The notes below the pieces were generated by a model that saw only the letters and a program-made list of their open reading frames with translations, was not told the DNA's origin and did no database searches. This document shows, one piece after another, positions 13,601 through 25,765 of a stretch of 64,000 nt of DNA. The translations under genes and the position numbers were made by a program. This DNA is from Gavia stellata (taxonomy: Eukaryota; Chordata; Aves; Gaviiformes; Gaviidae), in assembly GCF_030936135.1 (NCBI RefSeq), contig NC_082597.1, positions 78,784,495 through 78,848,494 of the forward strand, read 5' to 3'. The first letter of the stretch is position 1. Each line of letters starts with the position of its first letter.

Positions 13601-15440
13601 TTTGCATTACTGTAGCCCAAGGAGCAATTTGCCACACTCTTCATCTAAGCAAGACTCCAAGAAGGTCATGCAGAATTTTGCATGAGTAATATGTGCTGAA
13701 TTTGTTGTTTGATGGCTGTGAATCTAAAAAGAATAATTGCTACCTTTAAATCAAAAATTTTGTTGTGATTCTGGGCCTTAATCTGTTGATTTTTAAAACT
13801 GGTATTTTTTTCTGTTGTCTGTTTTGATGCTTTAAAAAGTGAATGAGGGAGCAGCGGTTTCTTATAAAACTTCGAAGAGTACTTTATAGTACATGCAAGT
13901 GGCTTGCATGCCATGAAGTAGAATATTTCTTTTTCTCTGTCATCCACTATGTTGTGGTGCCTATTTTTTTTTTTTAATTAGGCAAATAATGTGTCTATTT
14001 TCTGTCTTAAGGAAGAAAAAAGCCACTGCTGATTGCTCTGGAAGGGCTACCTGTCTAAAGAATTCAGGATCTGATTTTACAGCAATCACTATTTGGAGAA
14101 AGTATTGATTTTATGATGGAGAAAGAGATCTTGTTGTTGTTAAGCTCTGCTTTTATTGGGGAGTCAGGAACCTTACAGTTTTCGTGCCTTATTATATTGC
14201 TTTAAGGGATAAAAACACTCTTGAGCAGATCAGTACCAAGTTTGCACAACGCCCTAGTGTAAATGTTAAAAATCAGATTCCTAGGAATAAAAGACAGAAG
14301 GGTAAGATCTTTTCTGGCTTAATCTGATTTACCTGAGTATTTATGCCAGAACAGGCTTAGAGTGCATTGTAGAGTGAGAAGGAATAATACAACTCATTCT
14401 TATTCTGTAGCAGTGCAAATCTAGGGTAACTCCTGTACTCAATACTCTCCCTCAAAAGCAGTGTGAGAAAAAAGTCAAACCAAACACACTGAAGATGACG
14501 TGCAGAATTTTAAACAAAATGAGACACATATGGGGAGGAAATTGCTTTATAATCATTTGATTACATATTTCAAACAGATTTCTGGGGCCCATGGCATATC
14601 CATAAAGGAGATAGATTTGGTAATGTAACTGTAGTGATATTAGTATAAATCTGGAGTTGCTGCAGTGACATCATGTTAGCCCCATTAATTCTATAAGATC
14701 TTGCTGATACTTATTTTTTCCTTTCAGTCTCTTTTAAGTGGGTGATTAATAATTTTGTAATCTGAGCTGTTATGTAATACACCATTCATAATAGCAATTA
14801 CTCATCAAGAATATTCTCAGCTGAACAATTTGGTACAACGGGTCAGATTCAGATTTCCCAGTGGTTTGCTCTTCATGTAGTTGCCCTGAATCACATTAGG
14901 GTTAACCAGAAGCAGAAGGCTTATGTTTTTCAGGATGTAACCCAGGAAACACAATTCAGAAGACAACTGTAACCTCTGTTAAGGCTGCCCAAATGTAGAG
15001 CTCTGAATCAGAATCATCCATGATGCAGACTGGATGCAGGGTTCAGATATTCAGTTCCAAATTTTCCCTATGTGAGAAATTTTAAGTTTTTAGACAGAAG
15101 AAGGTAAAGAACAAAGCCACCTACCAATGACACAGGTGGGGAAAAAAACTCTCTTTACACCCATAGCACTGCTGAGAACTACACTGGTACCTAATATCAG
15201 GTGGAAATCAAAGCTGCAACACCCTTCCTCAGCTGGGAGCAGATAATAGCTGGGGGATTGGTGACACCTGAGCAGGAGGGGCAATATGCATATAGGGAGG
15301 TGCTGAGGGAGTAGTGGAATCTTGTGGAAAGGAGCCAGTGTGGTTGACTTCAGGGAGGGAGTGGATGCGGGAGCTCTTTGGTGGGGGCTGCCTCACAGCA
15401 TTGTTTTTCCTTTTGTGGCAGGTTTCTAGAGGGCTCAAGC
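7626..15440. other. Intergenic sequence and UPK3A upstream region
   Basis: No coding exon or interspersed repeat is recognised. The region 10,286-10,711 has an ATG-started open frame of 141 codons without family resemblance, probably chance. The last kilobase presumably holds the UPK3A promoter. No clear TATA box or CpG island is present, consistent with a tissue-restricted gene. Confidence 0.55.
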
Positions 15441-15495
15441 ATGTGTAGCCGTTGGGTTGTTTTAGCCTTTTGCTGCTTGGGACAGCTGTATGCGG
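15441..15495 (+). CDS. UPK3A: UPK3A coding exon 1 (signal peptide)
   Basis: This exon encodes residues 1-18 plus one base of codon 19. Translation is MCSRWVVLAFCCLGQLYA, a short hydrophobic secretion signal ending in a small residue suited to signal peptidase. The donor is G|GTAAGA. The first ATG of the open frame is at 15441; the frame stays open upstream without another ATG. An acceptor-like pyrimidine run ends in AG at 15421, so the exon may begin at 15422. Confidence 0.9.
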
Positions 15496-18400
15496 GTAAG
15501 AAGCATCTATCTGCAGTCTCTTCTCCTTTTTTGTTGCTTCTCTCTTTGTATCTCTTCCCTTTCTGTTTCTCTTACATTTTTTTGTTTTGTCTTGTGTGCC
15601 AACTCTCTGCTCTAGGACCTGTGTTGGGAGGGGAGTTTAGGGCTTCAAACATGTATTCTGCTGGAAGATTGTGGAAGTGTCTCTACTGTAGCTAGGCTGG
15701 GAAGGAGGAGGAGCTGCTGAATCTCTCCCTTCATTTTTAGTTAATTTTCCCCAGGAGACTGGAGATGGGATGAGCTTGTGTGGGGAGGGGGGAAGTGTCT
15801 GACATCAACTTTATTCTAGTATCACTTGCTCTTTCCAGTGCCTCTCCCAGTTTTCCTTTCTGTAAGGTTTTACTAAATCTCTCACTCTGTATGTTAACAA
15901 GTCTGGTCTATAAAACCTTGTTAAGACTCCTTATTGATAAAGGATTCAAGAACTGACTGTACTACTTCTGGTGCTGACTCTGGATGGGGGAGGCTGTATG
16001 TGGGACCCTAAAGACAGAGATTCAAGTCTCCCCTATAATAAGGCTTTGCCTCTGTCCTTCTGAGGTGATCCATATGTTTGAGGAGCAACATCTCTTACCT
16101 CCCTCCCTAAATCCTTGGATTCTCCATTTTGCATTAAAGCAAAACCCCTAACACTCAAACTTTCCCAGGGCAGGTAGGCTGTTTCCTGCTCAGCTGCAGT
16201 TCACATCCCCCTTTTATGCTGTAGTGTTTGTTAGCGGTGCCAGATCAAAGTCAGAGTGCCCTTTTGAGTTGCAGGGGGAGAGGAGAAAGATTTTTCAGGC
16301 ACTTTTTTGGTAACCTTCTCTTCTAGATCAAAGCTTGAAGCCTCAGATTGCATCCCCTCAGCTTGCTACAAACAATCCCACTCTCACTACAGTTGCTCTA
16401 GAAAAACCTTTCTGTATGTTTGACAGCTCACTGCGTCCAAATAAATCTTACGTCATCTACTTGTATGCAATGAAGGAATCAGGTGAGTATCCAGCATTAC
16501 GCCTCTCTGGAAGATAACCATATGATGTGGCCGTTGCGTGTAATTCTTCACAATTTGATGGGAGTGGGTCTGAATGGGGGAAAAGAGAAAAATCTGTAGC
16601 TGTAAGCTATGTACAAGCTGAGCCTCTGGTCTCAGTTTTCTCCAGGGTAGTATTATAAAATAAATAGCTGTAGTATTTCAATGGGGCTGATTAACAATAG
16701 CAAGTGCTAGTACTGTGTTAGCTGACTTCCAGTAGGTGTGGAGCAGCACTATCAGCTACAAATGTTTGCCCAAATCTTGCTAATGAAACCAAGTGGACCA
16801 CAGTTCGATACCTTATCTTTGTCTAAACACGAATGCCTTGTATAAAAGCCTGAATTCCCCTAAGTAAGTCTTCTGAGAGAAACTGGGTAACTGCTGCTGT
16901 TTGCTTCATAGTTAGGGTAGCCAGCCCATGCAAGGACTAAATTATTTTTTTTGGAGACAGAGGCAAGCCATGCTAGACTTGTGGTCAAAGATGCTTGACC
17001 CATGGGTTCATTCATAAAATGAATTTCATAACTGCTTGGCAATGAAACATTGCTGGCAGTGACCAAGAGCTGCCTTCTCTGTTCCCTGCTGCTCTGACAG
17101 ACCGTTTTGAACGCCAGCTAGAGCAACTCCGTAAGCTGACAGAAATAAATGACTTCCTTATATCACTCCTTCTCCCCTGAAGGCTGTATGCAGCCTTCTT
17201 TTCTGAGTGGCGCATAGAAGAGATCTTGAGGGGGGCAGCAGAGAAATTGGCCAACAGACAAAATGGTCTAAAACTTCCACTGCTGATTGTTGCCACTTTG
17301 GACAAGGTGGAAGGAGGAGGCCTTGGACGGGTAGAAGCTGTAACCGGAGACACCATCCCATACAGCTAACATAGAAAATTGTGAATGCACAGCCTTCTGA
17401 GACACATCCCATTACTGAAGTGCACATCTTCGTATGTCTAAAACAGACTATATGTGCGTTATAATTATATAAAAGGCTACTGATACCTAGTTATACCTGC
17501 AAATATGGTATTTTGTGTTAGAACTTACATCAACGACCCCACCTTCTGCAGATTCTGTGGCAAAAGCTTCCTACACAGATGGGTGAACCTCTACAAAGGG
17601 GGTTATATACAGAGAAATCTCTTCTGCTGCTTTTAAGGCAAGCAAATGCAAACGTGTTACTTGGCAGACTGGGAGGAATTTTGTTTGGATTTGTCTCTGG
17701 TCTGCAGAGAAGCCCATTGGCTTACCCTTGGATGCCTTCTGGAGCCGGGAGAAGGAAAATTTGAGAACTTAATTTTCTTAACACTGTATGTTTAGCTCTG
17801 CTGGTAATGAAATGTGTCAGCATACTACAATGCTGAGGGTCTAGCAAATTTCTGAAGAAGTAATGTATTTAGCTCTATTCTTGTTAATGTCACTATCAGA
17901 CTTGATCTGTTTAGTAAAGTTTTAAAAAAACAACCAAACAAAACCCAACAAACCCTCCCCAAACAAACCTGCTTAGGCATTGGCTCTTACTTGCTCACCA
18001 GAGCCAGGCTAAGAGTTATTGATGTCGAGAGTGGGAGAGCAGGAAGGCCTAGCTGTGAGAAATACTGTAATTTGGGGAAGCAGCCTAAGAATAGAGCAGG
18101 ACTTAGCTAGTATTTGCTTTCATATTATTGGCTTCCATTGAAGAGAGGGGTGTTGGAGCTCAACTAACTTAAGCACTGACCCTTAAGTTGTATTTCTAAC
18201 CTGTGCTAGAAACTTTTCCCTTTTAAAACAGGCTTAATTTTACATCAGATCATAGTTAAAAACTTCTCATGACCAAGCAGTTGCAAGAACTCTGCTCCAG
18301 GAGCACAGCAGAATGCTTCCAAACTGAAGTAGTTCCCAATGTACCGCAACTTTGGAAAAACTGGTGTTCCCTTGCTGCTGACAGCACTGAACAGGTGGAG

Positions 18401-21400
18401 GGGGCCCCCCAAAAAAATTTAACCTGCAGTTGCAGACCTTGGGAGCATCTCTTGGGACTTGTGCCTTGGCTTTGCAGCAGGAAATGTTTCGGAGCTGCAA
18501 CTGAGCTTTCAAACTACGTTGTAAGGCTGGGCGCAGATTCACGCTTTGCTTGAAGCTGTGAGCACTTTCGGACTTTGAGGCATGCTGTCTCATGCCATAG
18601 TATCAAGAAGCAGTGACACACCTGGCTGGCCAGAAACGCAGATACTGCATCTGTTCATGCAGCCTCTACACATTGGTCTGCATACTGTGCAGTTCTGGGA
18701 GGTCCAGCTGCTGCGTGACCAGAGGTCTAAGGGTTTCTGCTCTGGGAGATGGGAGAGTTGTGACTCTGTAGGAACTCTGCCTTGGCCATAGCATCAAATC
18801 TGAAATGGCAGGATTTACTGGATGTATATTGGAGCTGTGTGTGGCATGGGGGAAGAGCAGCCTTTGCCACCCTCCCTACTCTATCAGATCCTTCTTGGAA
18901 AAGAGGAATTTTGGGAGGGTGGCTACTAAAAAGTACTACTCTGAGATATGCTGTGGATCATTCACAGTTTCTGAGGGACAAGTGTAAAAAGCTTCATCAA
19001 CAGATAAGGAGGAAGGGGTAAGATCACTACACAGCCAAACTGGTAGCAGATTTTTGGTTTCTCTTTTGAGCGTTTTGGGGTAGAAGAGCAAGTTGCCAAG
19101 TAAATACAGGGTGAATGGAAAGGGCTGAACTAGTTCTAACAGCCTTGTTAAAAAGCATCTCTCCTGCAGCAAGTGCAATAAGCTCCCTGGTGTTCGACAA
19201 CAGCAGCAAACCACTTGACAGCACCTTCCAACAAACAAGCGGAGGACAGCTTGGACCTTACAAGGCTGCCTTGTTCAATGTACCCAATTGTGCATCGCCT
19301 CCCAGACTTGCTGATGTAGGAGATATCAACAAAGTTTCTGATGTCCTGAAGCAATACCTCTTCAGAGTCGGGGATGATGGGACTTGTTTGTACGACCCAA
19401 ACTTCCTAGCTGTCTGTAACCCACCTCTTGCACCAGCCACAACATACAGGTATAATTCTTATTTCTTACAAGGTGATTGCTGCTCTTAGAACACAATAGG
19501 AACCAACACTGAGTCTGTAATGTTCCTTTGTTAATGGTATGATGTGAATTACCAGTCCCTAACTGAAATGGTCTATTGCAAGGGTAGTTATGAAGATGGC
19601 TTGACTTCGGTCTAGCACCCTGCAGATGGTGCTTTGTGGTGCCTAGTAGTGGTAAGCTCTATCAGGTTAAATTCATGCATTGGTAGGAAAATTCATGTGT
19701 GAACTGCTAGATCTATACCTATGTTGGAGTAGGTAATCCAGTGACAGCATCTGATTAGAAACTGCTGGTAGAAAAGGATTTTGACTGGAAAATGATGTTG
19801 AGATTATTCACCATGTATTTTGTGTTAGATGATTCTGCCAAATTGCAGACATGGATCTGGCTCTGCTTGCTTTGTTTTGATGGGATTCTGGGGAGCCAAA
19901 GTTATCCTTGGTCTCCAGCTCCAGGAAGCCCTGATGTTAGTGGAGACTTCACAGTGAGGGCCAGGTGGCTTGCGGACTTGTCTGATCCCTGTTGTCTGGG
20001 GAAGCTGGCCATCTGGGGAATTTGGGCACCCTGACAGCTGCTACCTGAAATGCTTGTTTTGCTGTTGCCAGCTATTTAAAAGCCATAGTAAAAATGGCAG
20101 TCACATGGAGCTATATCTGCTGTGGAGACCTAATATGCTTCTGAAACAAAATACTACGGGCTCTTAGGTTTGTAAAAACTCAAAAACTGTCTTGTCTCTT
20201 CTTCAGGACGTTTCTGAAAACTCAAATTATCGTGGAATGGAAACTTAATTTCTTTGCCAAACCTGATGTTGGCCTGTCTCTTCAGTACTCTCCTCTAGCA
20301 GGGAAAGTGCCAAAGATCTCCATTGTTGGACAAAATCTTTGACTTCCATATGGAAATCAAAACCACTTGCTGCCCTAAATAATGAGGGTCTTCACAACAG
20401 GGAATAGCAAGCTGGGAAAACTGTTGTTTGAAAGCTATAATCTGCTAAGGCTCACAAGAACAAAGTGCAAACTGTGCATGCCATAGCACAGAATGCTTTT
20501 CCATGATTAATTCTATTTGTTCTTTATAAGGTCTCTGGAAATAGTCAGTTACCTTTGACTGTCTCCATCTAATGCTTTGGCAAAACCTGAAGTCCAACCA
20601 GCTAATCCAGTAACTTAAAAATGCTAGTAAGGAAGCCCAAATTTGAAATATCTAATTTAACGCTTTTCCCCACAGGTTTAAATACGTGTTGGTAGATAGC
20701 ACTGAAGGTATTGTGAAAGACCAAACTCTCTGGTCTGATCCAATGAAAACCAGAAGAGGTGAGTCTGTGGCTTTGCTCAGGTCTTCTGAATAGCTGTGCT
20801 TGCCTTAGGACACTATTGCTCCTATGAGCAACACCTAGTCCTTTCCTAAAGTTTTAGCAATTTTGTCAGCCTTTCAGTGTTGGAGTACCAGACTCAAATA
20901 TGGAATAATTCTCTACTTTTGTGTACTTCAAAAGAATTCTTTGAGTGAACATAAAGTTTGTACATGCAGTTTCAGATTTGATGCATGACATGGTATCTGG
21001 TGCTGTTGACATTTCTCAGTAATACAGATACTTGTCATGCTAGCTAACCTGCTGAGGAAACCTTATAAATTCTAAATGTTGACATTGAGCCTTAAACCTG
21101 TTTCCCATAAATCATCTAAGACTTTCAAGTATAGACGTAATCAATTTGCCTCTCCTAAATCACCAGATTTCTCTTATTTGGTGGGGGTGTTCATGGTCAA
21201 AAATAGATCATAGGAACATTCTTTCCATGCTTTTCTAGTTAAACTTCCCTTGAAAATTGATACCTGGCCTGGTCGAAGGAGTGGAGGCATGATTGTCATT
21301 ACATCGATCCTAAGTGTTCTTGTGTTCCTTCTGCTTGCTGGCTTTCTTGCTTCTGTGTCCTCTGCTGTCATGTAAGTACTGCTACACCATCCAACTTCCA

Positions 21401-22318
21401 GTAAGAGTACCTAAACCTTCAGTCATCAGCATTTTTCCCTATGGCTCCAAGCCACTGTTGCTGGTCTTGTTTGAGATGACAGACTAGATGGTGTCCTCCA
21501 AATTTTGAAGCTGGTAATGGGAAAAGACTACTTTATCATAATCTTCCTTAAGATCAACAGCTCTTATAATTATTACACAGCCCTAAGCTTATTAGCTACC
21601 AGACTTTAGTAAGGAAAAAAACCAGTAAAGTTGCCCATACTTAAAGCCTGTATAGTCTTTCTTATGTATTGCAGCTTTCCATCTATTCGGGAGTTTGGAA
21701 ACTGTCTTAAGGAGTGCAGGCATTTGTAATGATTACGTAATGTTCTAATTAATGCCTTGATTTTAATTTATTTGCCTCCTCCCCAGGAGAAATGTTACCC
21801 CTTCCCATTAATAAGTGAGGCTTTGCTGGAGCTGTATAACTCAAGAAGTCTATGCATGTTCCCTAGTATTCTATGCTCCCTGCTCTAGGAAATCAACGAG
21901 GCCTGATTGATTCTGAAACTGAACTTTTGGAGGAAATTAACTAAATTTTAGAAATGGTGGGTATCTGGGCTGCTAACACCCACTTCTTTCATCCACTTGA
22001 AAATGATGCAAGTGCTCTGTATTCAGTCAGCTCTGCCAGGCTCTCCTGGATTAAAGATGTGGGAAGCAAAAACTGCATTGCAAATGATTATTTTAAAAAA
22101 TTTATGGCCTTCTATGGGCTTCTCTGATGTTAAATGATATAAGTAGCAATCAGCCTTTGCAAAACGCTGTGACAGTAGGCTCCACTCAGTCTCTATTGGA
22201 ACTTAATAAAGCCTTTCACTTGCTCACCAGGGGATCGGAAAAGTCTTCCACAGAGACGAGGCAAATGTCTCAGACTATTCAACAAAACGAACCGAGACCA
22301 CAGTTAAACTCTGAGTGA
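15441..22318 (+). CDS. UPK3A: Uroplakin 3A (six coding exons, complete)
   Basis: UPK3A encodes a type I membrane glycoprotein that pairs with uroplakin 1b in the asymmetric unit membrane of urothelium. Coding exons are 15441-15495, 16327-16482, 19170-19449, 20676-20758, 21239-21371 and 22231-22318. All junctions are GT-AG with compatible phases, giving 264 residues against about 287 in human. Visible features are an 18-residue signal peptide, a lumenal domain with four cysteines (C48, C111, C143, C153) at the positions used in mammalian UPK3A, and sequons at N57 and N81. The juxtamembrane motif IDTWPGRRSGGMIVITSIL is nearly identical to human. One membrane helix spans about 208-232, followed by a 29-residue cytoplasmic tail. 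The match to TNNPTLTTVALEKP and DQTLWSDP identifies UPK3A rather than UPK3B. The start ATG has A at -3. FAM118A downstream matches human synteny. The tail is shorter than in mammals. Confidence 0.95.
16327..16482 (+). CDS. UPK3A: UPK3A coding exon 2
   Basis: This exon encodes residues 19-70, the start of the mature lumenal domain. It contains the highly conserved stretch ATNNPTLTTVALEKPFCMFD, with C48, and a possible N-glycosylation site at N57 (NKS). The acceptor is TTCTAG and the donor is CAG|GTGAGT. The exon starts and ends in phase 1. Confidence 0.95.
19170..19449 (+). CDS. UPK3A: UPK3A coding exon 3
   Basis: This is the largest coding exon, residues 71-163, and forms the core of the lumenal domain. 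It carries the sequon N81-S-S and cysteines C111, C143 and C153. Segments such as LGPYKAALF and DGTCLYDPNF match the UPK3A family. The acceptor is CTCCTGCAG and the donor is CAG|GTATAA. Confidence 0.95.
20676..20758 (+). CDS. UPK3A: UPK3A coding exon 4
   Basis: This exon encodes residues 165-191, with codon 164 (Arg) split across the upstream junction. FKYVLVDSTEGIVKDQTLWS is close to the mammalian sequence. The acceptor is TTTTCCCCACAG and the donor is GAG|GTGAGT. Confidence 0.95.
21239..21371 (+). CDS. UPK3A: UPK3A coding exon 5 (transmembrane segment)
   Basis: This exon encodes residues 193-235. It holds the strongly conserved juxtamembrane motif DTWPGRRSGGMIVITSIL followed by a leucine- and valine-rich helix to about residue 232. 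The acceptor is TTTTCTAG and the donor is AT|GTAAGT, a perfect consensus. Confidence 0.95.
22231..22318 (+). CDS. UPK3A: UPK3A terminal coding exon (cytoplasmic tail)
   Basis: This exon encodes the end of M236 and residues 237-264, then TGA. The acceptor ends in TTGCTCACCAG. This choice is preferred over two earlier AGs (near 21,674 and 21,786), which give short unrelated tails, because it yields MGSEKSSTETRQMSQ. That resembles the start of the mammalian tail (MGSS...GETTHDSQ). The tail is rich in Ser, Thr and Gln and has no tyrosine. Confidence 0.8.
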
Positions 22319-22760
22319 ACAACCTGGTTCAAGTCAAGGGTGGAAATGCAACTGAATTGCTACTTGTGCTAGACCTATGGGACTGTCTCTCTACTCAATG
22401 CTAGTCCAAAACAAGCTACAGAATGCAAACAGACAACTGAAGATGAACGGCATAGATGAAATAAGGACAACTTTTTTGAAGTCTTGCATTATATCCTGTC
22501 TTGTCCTAATGAGATTTGATTTAGTTAATTGCCTTGTATAGCACATATCAAATGCCTGCATTGAAGAAAGAATCTTCACGAGAACCTTCAACTTCAGTGG
22601 TGTGATCAGAGGTTGTCTAGTACATACATATCATCTGGAGTAAGCATTACTGCACACCTCTCACCTACTTCTCACAATCAGATGAACATGATGTAGCCAT
22701 TTGTGTTGTAACCTTTCTTTATAGTAACTGATAAGGAATAAAGAAAAACAAGCTGCTTTA
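22319..22760 (+). other. UPK3A: Probable UPK3A 3' UTR
   Basis: Non-coding sequence follows the UPK3A stop codon up to a canonical AATAAA at 22737-22742. This is the first well-placed polyadenylation signal downstream. The end is inferred; further AATAAA sites lie beyond, for example near 23,204. Confidence 0.5.
22737..22742 (+). terminator. UPK3A: Candidate UPK3A polyadenylation signal
   Basis: Canonical AATAAA hexamer about 420 bases after the UPK3A stop codon. Cleavage would be expected 10-30 bases later. Later hexamers exist, so longer transcripts are possible. Confidence 0.45.
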
Positions 22761-25426
22761 GACAAAGATGTTCTTAGAGAAAACTAGGGATTAAAAGGTA
22801 GACAACAGGGAGTTACTGCTGCTTCCTCAGGATTTTAGTGACTATTTGTGTCCTTCCCTAGAAGAAAACAAAGTTTCAATTGCCCTGTATGTAGCAGAGA
22901 AATTCTGATCTCAAATTCTTAAATACCCTCAAACAATTTTGCAGGGATGAAAGCTAACAAAATTGCTTCAAAGAAGGTTTGTTCTTTCAGAGCTCTGTAT
23001 AATTTGTTGGTGGGCTAGTGAAGGGGAGATACTGCTTTAGTGGGACACATGAGTATATTCACTGTTGTTAGGCTTAGCCTCATTCCTAACCTTTACCTTA
23101 GGCAGCTGCAAGCCAGTACTCGTCACATCTTAGTATCTAGACTGGTGGGATTTTTTTGAGCTAATTCTCTTCCTTCATTTCATGGTCTCAGTTGGTGACT
23201 AGAAATAAATCTTTGCCCCAGGTTTGAGTTATGTACTGCTTTTTTCCCTTGATGCCAACTTTCGTATACAGTTTTGTCTCTACAAAATACTTGAGGAAGA
23301 TCCAACTTCAAAACGGTACCTTATACCTCTTGAGTATGTATAAATAACTGTCCTATTGTAGCAAGCACTTACTTGTAATAAGTACAGAGCTGCCACTTGT
23401 TATTACTGATGTCCTGGTTTATCAGTAAATTTGTCTCAGATTATAAATAAGGATTCTGTTTTGACATAGGTAGTTCACTATCACTGTCACGACTGGATGA
23501 TCTTGCACTGATAATTATTTCAGGGAGTGGGACTTATTCTCTTCAGATTATGAAAATTAAAAAGTTTTGTGTAAAGTCAAACATTGTCAGGAGGGAGTGT
23601 TGAGACTGTAGCTTGGTGATTGCAAAATTTGCCACTTTAAGCTTCAGGACTTAGGCCCAAGAGATTTGTAGACAAGCTCTCGGTGTTTGGGTATTCTAAC
23701 TACAGCATGTTAAAGCTTGCCTGCTCACTGTCTTGGTTTCAGCTACGCAAGGACTCGCAGGGAGAAGGGAGAAAGCACTTGTAAAGGAGAGATGAGTGCT
23801 GTGCCTTCTGACTAGAAATAGATGCTGAAGTACCTGGAAGGATATTTTCCTGGTATTGGCCATTGGTGCCTTCCCTGTAATTTTCTGCCATACAGCCTGC
23901 TCCAAACACCATTCTGAGGTGCTTTCTCATTCATGTATTGTGTACTACTTGGAAGCAATGGATATTTGAAGAAAAAGGGAGTATGAATTGTATTGTAGGT
24001 GTGCAATGCTGAACATTGGAGTACGTGAGAGATCCTTGGAGTGTTTCTCTCCTTTATAAAGCCAAAGTAGTACTTTATTGCTATAGAGGGCTATAACTCC
24101 TTGCTCTGGACCCAGTGGAAAAACAGGCTATCTAACAGTAGGCTCAGTAAAATTAATAAACCCAAATGAGCATCCTTTCAACTGCAGACAGTCAATATCT
24201 TATGTTGGATGCCTTATCAGTTAATTCTATTACTAGAATAAGTTCTCCTTAATTTTGTTTAAAGGAGTTGCTTGAGACTACGTTAGTATGTACAGCTAGC
24301 ATTTAAAATATAGCACTAGAATAATTCAACCTGTTTTCTGCCAGTATGTATTAAGACATTCACATCAAGCAGTTTGTCTCTCACTCAACAGATAACTGAT
24401 TTTAGTTTAATTAACTGATTTCAGGTTAATCTTGCTAATGGGCCTAGTTGAATAGCTTGCATTTCTTTTTGTGCTTCTCTTACATCTTTCATTTAAAAGA
24501 TCTTCACTTTATTTCTTTATGGAAAAATTCAGAATGTATTATTTTTAGATTTCTTTTTTTTTCTCCACACAAATGAAGCAGAATTAATGGTCTCAGTTGT
24601 TCCTATATTGCCATGAATACAAGCCTTGGGTTTTTCCACTTTAACTTTCCAAAACTTCCCCAGCGTTCATAAAGTTTGTGTGAAAAAGAATTTTGCCTTT
24701 CACCGCCTTCAGATGTTAGGACATTTCTTTCTCAAAGAACATGGGAAGGAAGAGAAACTCTAATTTATTATGATTTTTATCAAAATTTCCTGTTGAAATA
24801 TTTTGTTGAAAATGACAATGCAAACTATTTTTTCTATGCAACCCTGCTTTTAGACAGGGAGAACTATACTTGCAGCAGCTTTAGCTCTTCACAAGCTCTT
24901 GCATGCCAGTACCCATTCCTTATGCTGTGAACTGTATTTCAGGACTGTGCCCAGCCAAAACAACAGTTGTGATAAATACCAGAACAGGGTCACAACTACT
25001 TTTGCCTCTCCATATGGTATTTCCATTGATCTAAATACTGACTTCTTTCTGCTCTGCTTTTGACTCCTTACTGAAGAAAGGGTATGGAAATTCCTGTTTG
25101 GAGCCTATCAGAGGTATGTCCTGATTCTTAACCTGGTCATGCAGAAGAAATAGAAAGTATCAATGATTAACTGCATTTCTTTAGTACATAGACTTAAGGA
25201 ATAGAAAGACTGGGGGGCACTGCTTAATTTTTGAAGGAATGGGTGTGCAAAAAGACTACATCAGACTTTCAGGAGTTGTTACCGACCTTGTCAGTATTTT
25301 TGTTCAGATATGCCTTTCACAGTCAGCCTGCCACACCAAAACAAGTAATATGTATGGATAAAACAAAGTTCCTGAGCCTTACATGTATTTACATTAAAAG
25401 CATCAACAGAAATAAGACAAAACTGA

Positions 25427-25765
25427 AAAGTGATATTTGCTAGGTGTTTTCTAGATATTGTACACCTATTCCTAGCTGTTGCTTTGGGCCTGAGTGATAG
25501 TTACCATTCCTTCAATGACCCTGCACAATGTATTGAAAATGCTGATTGCAAGTGCTGCTATGTGGTAGAAAATAAAGATAAAAATCGTATCTATGGAGAG
25601 AGTCCAGCAACCACTATAGAAGTCTTGCTTACATTTAAGACTTCAAGGTTTTGCTTAGGTTTTATCAATGTTACACGTGATGGTTGTGAACAAGTTGAAC
25701 TTGAGATATCTTTTTCAAGAGAAGCTCCAAGAAGACTTCGACCCATGCCTGCTGTTCTGCACTGA
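25427..25765 (+). other. Coding-like open frame, unidentified
   Basis: An open frame of 112 codons ends in TGA at 25763-25765. Its composition looks like real protein: DSYHSFNDPAQCIENADCKC, then a segment with TTIEVLLTF and FCLGFINVT, ending SREAPRRLRPMPAVLH. There is no ATG until close to the end. An acceptor-like CACCTATTCCTAG ends near 25,474, so it could be a terminal exon, a retrocopy fragment or chance. I do not recognise the family. Confidence 0.3.

Noticed and set aside
1-15440. Search for NUP50 exons expected upstream from human synteny
   Set aside because: No exon with matching motifs and splice sites was found; the gene is probably farther left.
21675-21728. Alternative last exon for UPK3A after the acceptor TATTGCAG
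   Set aside because: It would give a short tail unrelated to UPK3A, whereas the acceptor at 22230 gives a tail that resembles the mammalian one.
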